DNA from: JTS-AC122 sp050246015
Lineage (GTDB): Bacteria > Planctomycetota > Phycisphaerae > Phycisphaerales > UBA1924
Direction: 5' to 3'
Assembly (NCBI GenBank): GCA_050246015.1
Contig: JBFWWU010000027.1
Location: 1 to 44,911 of the forward strand
DNA length: 44,911 nt
Positions 40,772 to 44,911 of this stretch are shown piece after piece (the stretch's first letter is position 1; each line of letters opens with the position of its first letter). The translations under genes and the position numbers were made by a program. The notes beneath the pieces were generated by a model. That model had not been told where the DNA came from and searched no databases. It was given only the letters and a program-made list of their open reading frames with translations.

Positions 40772-41875
40772 ATGAATCCGCGCGCCGAGGCCGGAACACG
40801 TGGGGCTTCACCGTCGGCCGTGGCCTGTCCGCGCTGTGGGTATGACCAGGCCGGGCTGATCGCATCATGGCAGGATTCGTGTCCGCTCCGCAGCCAGTGC
40901 AGCGAGTGCGGCCTGGGGCTTGAATGGTCGGAACTGTTCGACGAGATCGGTACGCCGTTTAGCGGGTTCATCGAACATGTCGAGCCGGGATTGCTCGGCT
41001 GGCGCCTCGCATGGGCGGCGCTACAAACATGGATCAGGACACTGTTGCCGTGGCGGTTCTGGAACCATGTCAAACTTCAACACCGGATCAGACGGCGCCG
41101 GTGGCTGGTCTGGATCCTGTTGCTGCTGGGAATGCTTCAAGTATTTGGGACGGTCTTTCGCACCTCGGCGTACTTGAGGCACGTCTGGCGGCCGGGCTGG
41201 ATGCGGTCTCCAGCGGGAGCGTCGACCATGATTCAGTGGGCCGGAATACGCCCTCATAGCATCGAGGAAACCATCGCCGTCGCGATTCAGTTGTTGCTGT
41301 CGCCTGTCTGTGAGGTGCAGGGTACGTGGACGTGGGGACCGATGCCGACAAGCGCGGCGCAACTCGCGTCCGTCATGATGTGGAAACTCGAATGGAATCC
41401 CGCCTCGGAACTGATGCTGCTGATACCGATCGGCGTGACGCTGGCCATGTTCCCGATGATGCTGCTGGTGCTGCCCGAGACGCGCAGCCGCGCGAAGGTG
41501 CGTGCGGCACACGTCGCGCGGGGCTTCGTCTACAGCCTTTCGTGCGTCGCATTCATCTCGCTCATGTACGTGGTTGATGCGCTGTGGAGTTTGATGGACG
41601 TGAGCGGGCGCGCGGCGGCGGGCCCGATCAGTGCGGGTGCCGGTCGGCCGTGGGCATCCTACGAAACGCTGTTCGGCGACTTCATCAATCAGGCGGGCGG
41701 CCTGGTGTTCTTTGTGACGCCGGCGTGGATCGCGCTGTGGTGGTATTTCGCGCTGAGCCGGGGATTTCGGATCCGCCGCGCGCTGGGCGTGTGGGTTGCC
41801 ACGTTCGTCCCAGTTCTGCTGGCCGTCATCGCGGCGTACCTGTACATCGGATTCGGCGCGTGGGTCTACCTGTAG
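40772..41875 (+). CDS. Multi-pass membrane protein with N-terminal zinc ribbon
   Basis: 367 residues from the ATG at 40772 (MNPRAEAGTRG). The zinc ribbon CPRCGYDQAGL ... CSECG is at about 19-48. At least five membrane helices follow (WLVWILLLLGMLQVFGTVF; LMLLIPIGVTLAMFPMMLLV; GFVYSLSCVAFISLMYVVDA; LVFFVTPAWIALWWYFAL; ALGVWVATFVPVLLAVIAAY). The function is unknown; the same ribbon type occurs at the C-terminus of the protein at 27267. It converges with the YhaM-like gene (5-base gap). Confidence 0.8.
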   Translation: MNPRAEAGTRGASPSAVACPRCGYDQAGLIASWQDSCPLRSQCSECGLGLEWSELFDEIGTPFSGFIEHVEPGLLGWRLAWAALQTWIRTLLPWRFWNHVKLQHRIRRRRWLVWILLLLGMLQVFGTVFRTSAYLRHVWRPGWMRSPAGASTMIQWAGIRPHSIEETIAVAIQLLLSPVCEVQGTWTWGPMPTSAAQLASVMMWKLEWNPASELMLLIPIGVTLAMFPMMLLVLPETRSRAKVRAAHVARGFVYSLSCVAFISLMYVVDALWSLMDVSGRAAAGPISAGAGRPWASYETLFGDFINQAGGLVFFVTPAWIALWWYFALSRGFRIRRALGVWVATFVPVLLAVIAAYLYIGFGAWVYL

Positions 41876-41880
41876 GGGAA

Positions 41881-42885
41881 TCAGGCCATCGGATCGGGTC
41901 GGAAGAGTTTGGTATCCAGCGACCACTGCTTCTCGGTGAAGTTGCCGCCGAGGTCGCCGGTCGCGAGGTCTGGCCGTGCGACGGCGATCGCGATAGTGGT
42001 CTTGGCGTCGAGGTTATCGAGTTGCGCGACGAGGATGGCCTCGGGGGTTGAGGGGATCTTGGCGGCTCCGAACTCGGGAACGCCGTGGTGGGAGAGGATG
42101 ATGTGCTGGAGGACCATGACCATGTTCTGGGGGAGTCGCTGGCCGGTGGTGCGCATGACCTGCTGGGCCTTGTCGTGGAGCATGAGGGCGCCCTCGACGA
42201 TGTGGCCGATGAGTTCGCCGCGGTCGCTGTACCCGAACGTGCGGTCGTAGACGAGTTCGCGTGTCTTGCCCAGGTCGTGCAGGAAGAGCCCGAGCATGAC
42301 AATGTCGCGGTTGATCTTCGGGTAGAGGGGGCAAATGCGGTCGGCGAGGTTGAGCAGTTGCAGGGTGTGTTCGAGGAGGCCGCCGATGTAGGCATGGTGC
42401 ATGCTCTTGGCGGCGGGGCACTGCCTGAAGGCGGTCATGAGGTGCTCATCGGCGAGGTAGGTCGTGGCAATAGCCCTGGAAGCCGGATGCTCAAGCGTTC
42501 CAAGCAGCCGCGTGACCTCGGCGAACATCTCGTCGATGTCGCGCGTGGTGGTGGGAAGGAGTTCCCGGAGAAGTTCGGGCGTGATGACGACCGCCTCGAT
42601 GCCTTGGATAATCAGTTGCAGTTCGCCCTGGTAGGGCTGGGTCTCGGCTTCGATGTAGACGAAGCCGTCGGTGGGAAGCCGCTTGAAATAGTTCGGCTCG
42701 ATGGACCACATCCTGCCCGGAAGTTGGCCGGTCTTATCGCCGATAATGCACTTGAGGAACGGCTTGTCCTGCTTGGTCTTGCCGAGCTGGGCGTTGGAGA
42801 TGGAAAAAACACCTGCGAGGCGCTCGGAGGGCTCGAGGTCTTTGATAAAGCGGCGATTCGATGCCGTGGCTGAACCGTTCGACAT
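41881..42885 (-). CDS. YhaM-like 3'-5' exoribonuclease (OB-fold plus HD domain)
   Basis: 334 residues. The ATG at 42885 follows TTTGGAG. Residues about 20-105 form an OB-fold (GVFSISNAQLGKTKQDKPFL, GRMW.., GELQLIIQGIEAV). The HD phosphohydrolase domain begins with SMHHAYIGGLLEHTLQ (162-176) and the catalytic FLHDLGKTREL (His203-Asp204), later HIILSHHG. YhaM enzymes degrade single-stranded RNA or DNA in the 3'-5' direction with divalent metal. It is divergent from the royal-jelly-like gene (178-base gap, no scored promoter). Confidence 0.9.
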   Translation of the reverse strand: MSNGSATASNRRFIKDLEPSERLAGVFSISNAQLGKTKQDKPFLKCIIGDKTGQLPGRMWSIEPNYFKRLPTDGFVYIEAETQPYQGELQLIIQGIEAVVITPELLRELLPTTTRDIDEMFAEVTRLLGTLEHPASRAIATTYLADEHLMTAFRQCPAAKSMHHAYIGGLLEHTLQLLNLADRICPLYPKINRDIVMLGLFLHDLGKTRELVYDRTFGYSDRGELIGHIVEGALMLHDKAQQVMRTTGQRLPQNMVMVLQHIILSHHGVPEFGAAKIPSTPEAILVAQLDNLDAKTTIAIAVARPDLATGDLGGNFTEKQWSLDTKLFRPDPMA

Positions 42886-43063
42886 ATCTGGCTCCAAACA
42901 GGACCGGAACGAGGACCCGCATGGTACGAGCATCAGCCCGTCATGGCGAACGGTACGGGAAGGCGGGCGGAACGCGGGACCGCGAGACGGCGGAGGCGGT
43001 CGGAGGCGGTGCGGTGACGGGTCCGCTATGCTTGAGCACCCGATTTCTTCATGAGGAGTTGTG

Positions 43064-44341
43064 ATGCGACCAGCGACAGCCGAGCGGGCACGATGGAGAG
43101 AGTTTGGCGCGATGCTGGCGTGCATCGCTGGGTGCGGGGCCTGGGCGGCCGGGCCGGCGATCCAGCCGGAGAAATCCGCCAAGCCGGCCGCGCCCAGCGC
43201 GAGCCAGCCCGCCAAGGCCCAGAGCCCGGCTGCCTCCGGAGCCGTGGAGGTGGACGTGGTCGCCGAGATCCCGCAGCGCCAACTGACGGGGGTCGCGATC
43301 ACGAAGAAGGGCCGGATGTTCATCTCGTTTCCGAGGTGGCACACGTCGTTCAAGATGTCGTTGATCGAGCAGTTCGCCGACGGGATGTCGGTCCCGTATC
43401 CGAACATCGTGTGGAACAGTTATTCGGAAGGGTCCGAGGAGCACCGGGGGATTCAGTTCGTGTGCGTGCAGAGCATCAAGGTCGATGATGCTGACCGGCT
43501 GTGGGTGCTGGATTCGGCGGCTCCGCGGATGGAAGGCGTCAAGCGCGGTGAGTTCGACGGCGGAGGCCCGAAACTGATCGAGTTTGACCTGGAGACCGCG
43601 CGGCAGAGGCGCGTGTACCGGATCCTCGGCCTCTCCGCGCTCGAATCGAGCTACCTCAACGACTTCGAAGTCGATAACGCGAACAACATCGCGTATATCA
43701 CGGACTCGGGCGACGGCGCGATCATCCTCGTCAACCTGCGCACGTACGAGAGCAAGCGGGTGCTGGAGCGTCATGCGTCCACGAAGCCCGATCCGACCTT
43801 CATCCCGATCATCGACGGGCAGGAACTTCGCAACCGCAAGGGGGTCGTGCCGAGCGTCGGCGCCGACGGGATCGCGCTGGATCGCGCCAACGGCTACTTG
43901 TACTACCAGCCGCTCATCGGCAAGAAGCTGTACCGCATCAAGACGCAGGTGCTGCTGGACGTGCTGCCCGGCAAGTTCATGACGGGCGAGCAGAAGAACA
44001 CCGTCGCGGCGGCGGTGGAAGAGGTCGGGGAAACGGTGATGACCGACGGCATGATCTTCGACCACGCCGGCAACCTGTACTTCACCGCGGTCGAGCGCAA
44101 TGCGATCACGATGCGTACGCCCGACGGCGAACTGCACGACATCGTGACCGGCGGGCTGTTGAAGTGGCCGGACAGCCTGGCGATCGGCCCGAAGTTCGGC
44201 GGGTCGCCGGATGGCTCGGACCAGCAGTACATGTACATCACCGCCTCGCAGGTGCACCTGAGCAGTTGGTTCAGCGCGGATGGCAGCGAGCCGACGGAGC
44301 CGTTCCGCGTGCTGCGGATCAAGATGCCGACGACGAAGTGA
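43064..44341 (+). CDS. Secreted major-royal-jelly/Yellow-family beta-propeller protein
   Basis: 425 residues. The ATG at 43064 follows GAGGAG at 43053. The signal region REFGAMLACIAGCGAWAAG contains a possible lipobox IAGC, so it may be a lipoprotein. After a Pro/Ala/Lys spacer comes the MRJP-type six-bladed propeller: ISFPRWHTSFKMSLIEQF, ADRLWVLDSAAPRM, PKLIEFDLET, SYLNDFEVDNANNIAYITDS, GADGIALDRANGYLYYQPL, VMTDGMIFDHAGNLYFTAVE, KWPDSLAIGPKF. In insects Yellow proteins act in melanin pathways; the role of bacterial members is not established. Confidence 0.9.
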   Translation: MRPATAERARWREFGAMLACIAGCGAWAAGPAIQPEKSAKPAAPSASQPAKAQSPAASGAVEVDVVAEIPQRQLTGVAITKKGRMFISFPRWHTSFKMSLIEQFADGMSVPYPNIVWNSYSEGSEEHRGIQFVCVQSIKVDDADRLWVLDSAAPRMEGVKRGEFDGGGPKLIEFDLETARQRRVYRILGLSALESSYLNDFEVDNANNIAYITDSGDGAIILVNLRTYESKRVLERHASTKPDPTFIPIIDGQELRNRKGVVPSVGADGIALDRANGYLYYQPLIGKKLYRIKTQVLLDVLPGKFMTGEQKNTVAAAVEEVGETVMTDGMIFDHAGNLYFTAVERNAITMRTPDGELHDIVTGGLLKWPDSLAIGPKFGGSPDGSDQQYMYITASQVHLSSWFSADGSEPTEPFRVLRIKMPTTK

Positions 44342-44503
44342 ACGCCGTGCGCGGGACTCGTCGCGGCGACGCCGTGGAATTTCGAGCCGCGTTCTTGCGG
44401 CTTCGGGCAACCCAACTTGCATTCTCAGACGGATCTGGTATGCCGGGCCAGACGGAGCGTTCTGCTTCGCCGCAGGGGATCGTGAACGTGGAACGGAGTT
44501 GTT

Positions 44504-44653
44504 GTGACGGGCGGCGAGGTGTGCGAGGCCGAGGAGTTCGGCGGGGTGATGCCGCGCGGGTGGCGGATTGTGATTTTCAGCGCGGGACGCGATGTGCAGA
44601 TTGTGGGCCGAGATTGGGTGTGTGTGAGCCGGGAGGGGTGGATTCTTGCGTAA
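44504..44653 (+). CDS. Possible 49-residue small protein
   Basis: The GTG at 44504 has GGAG 6 bases upstream. The product (MTGGEVCEAEEFGGVMPRGW...EGWILA) has two Cys and a strand-like core VIFSAGRDVQIVGRDWVCVS. No family is recognised. It lies in the 381-base stretch 44342-44722, which otherwise holds nothing I can support. Confidence 0.3.
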   Translation: MTGGEVCEAEEFGGVMPRGWRIVIFSAGRDVQIVGRDWVCVSREGWILA

Positions 44654-44722
44654 CGAGTGGCATGAGTTGGTGTGTGGCGTGTGCCGCGCGGCTGAGCATG
44701 CCGGATTCTTTGGGGATTTCAC

Positions 44723-44911
44723 ATGAAGAAGACAGGCAGGAAGATGTCGTTCGTGATGGGCGTGGTCGCCGCGCTGTTAGGGGGGGGGTACGGGTTGCCC
44801 GGCCACTTTCGCTGACGGAGCGTCAGTGAACTGGTCGCGGCGAGATCTTGGGCCGGTGACGGCGCCGGACACGAACAAGATGATCGCGGTGACGCACCTC
44901 GGGGCCGGGGG
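44723..44911 (+). pseudogene. 5' end of a lipoprotein/secreted gene interrupted at a G9 tract
   Basis: From the ATG at 44723 the frame encodes MKKTGRKMSFVMGVVAALLGGG, a signal peptide, then after nine G (44780-44788) it meets TGA at 44813. Removing one G restores a frame open to the window end: GTGCPATFADGASVNWSRRD and onward, which places a lipobox-like Cys directly after the hydrophobic core. The downstream frame has a TAG just before the tract and so cannot be entered otherwise. Either the tract is phase-variable, the gene is mutated, or the base count is an error. A moderate GGGGA precedes the start. 3' partial. Confidence 0.5.

Noticed and set aside
42886..43407. Upstream extension of the YhaM-like gene
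   Set aside because: It overlaps the start of the royal-jelly-like gene on the other strand, and a good ribosome site supports 42885.

Overview
The window is a GC-rich, densely packed bacterial chromosome segment. It most likely comes from a planctomycete of the class Phycisphaerae. The clues are a secreted protein ending in paired dockerin-like calcium repeats, two membrane proteins with the short zinc ribbon CxxCGYD...CxECG, a SUMF1-type protein with a PEP-CTERM-like tail, very large FtsK-like and ResB-like proteins, and many long G/C homopolymer tracts. This placement is inference from protein style; no rRNA is present.

Layout. 1-2.7 kb: end of a SUMF1-like surface protein overlapping a secreted dockerin-type protein. 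2.7-6.7 kb: a histidine block on the + strand made of tRNA-His(GTG), histidyl-tRNA synthetase and an aromatic amino acid (probably histidine) ammonia-lyase. 6.7-16.7 kb: a minus-strand block with a low-molecular-weight phosphatase, a secreted thioredoxin-like protein, a lipoprotein alpha/beta hydrolase, the system II cytochrome c maturation pair CcsA/ResB (ATGA overlap), and an amidohydrolase. 16.8-19.5 kb: an OmpA-like lipoprotein with its terminator, then the AAA+ protein RarA. 19.6-31.4 kb: YjbR-like and HIT proteins, a 1408-residue membrane FtsK/EssC-like ATPase, a tandem cysteine-less thioredoxin-like protein, a SpoU methyltransferase, a zinc-ribbon membrane protein, a DUF4139 protein and a 2-hydroxyacid dehydrogenase. 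31.6-35.5 kb: two small accessory genes, a YgfZ-like protein and lysyl-tRNA synthetase. 35.8-35.95 kb: a free-standing promoter, short hairpin RNA and terminator, which is a small RNA candidate.

36.9-40.3 kb looks like an accessory island abutting tRNA-Lys(CTT). It holds an excisionase-like HTH fragment, a frameshifted IS200/REP-associated transposase between two related palindromic elements, and a compact minus-strand operon of a cold-shock-domain protein, a truncated DNA methyltransferase, a 65-residue unknown protein and a PLD-type nuclease. 40.7-44.9 kb: a second zinc-ribbon membrane protein, a YhaM-like exoribonuclease, a secreted royal-jelly/Yellow-type protein, and the start of a lipoprotein gene interrupted at a G9 tract.

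The most notable observations are these. (1) tRNA-His encodes U72 and A73 with no G-1, and it sits beside a HisRS with a divergent motif 2, the combination known for the orthogonal Caulobacter pair. (2) A G-tract element of the form AGTGGGGGGG recurs inside linkers of conserved proteins. (3) The nuclease/methyltransferase-remnant operon lies at tRNA-Lys. (4) The FtsK/EssC-like protein has three ATPase-like domains and no visible type VII partners. (5) There is an orphan sRNA candidate.
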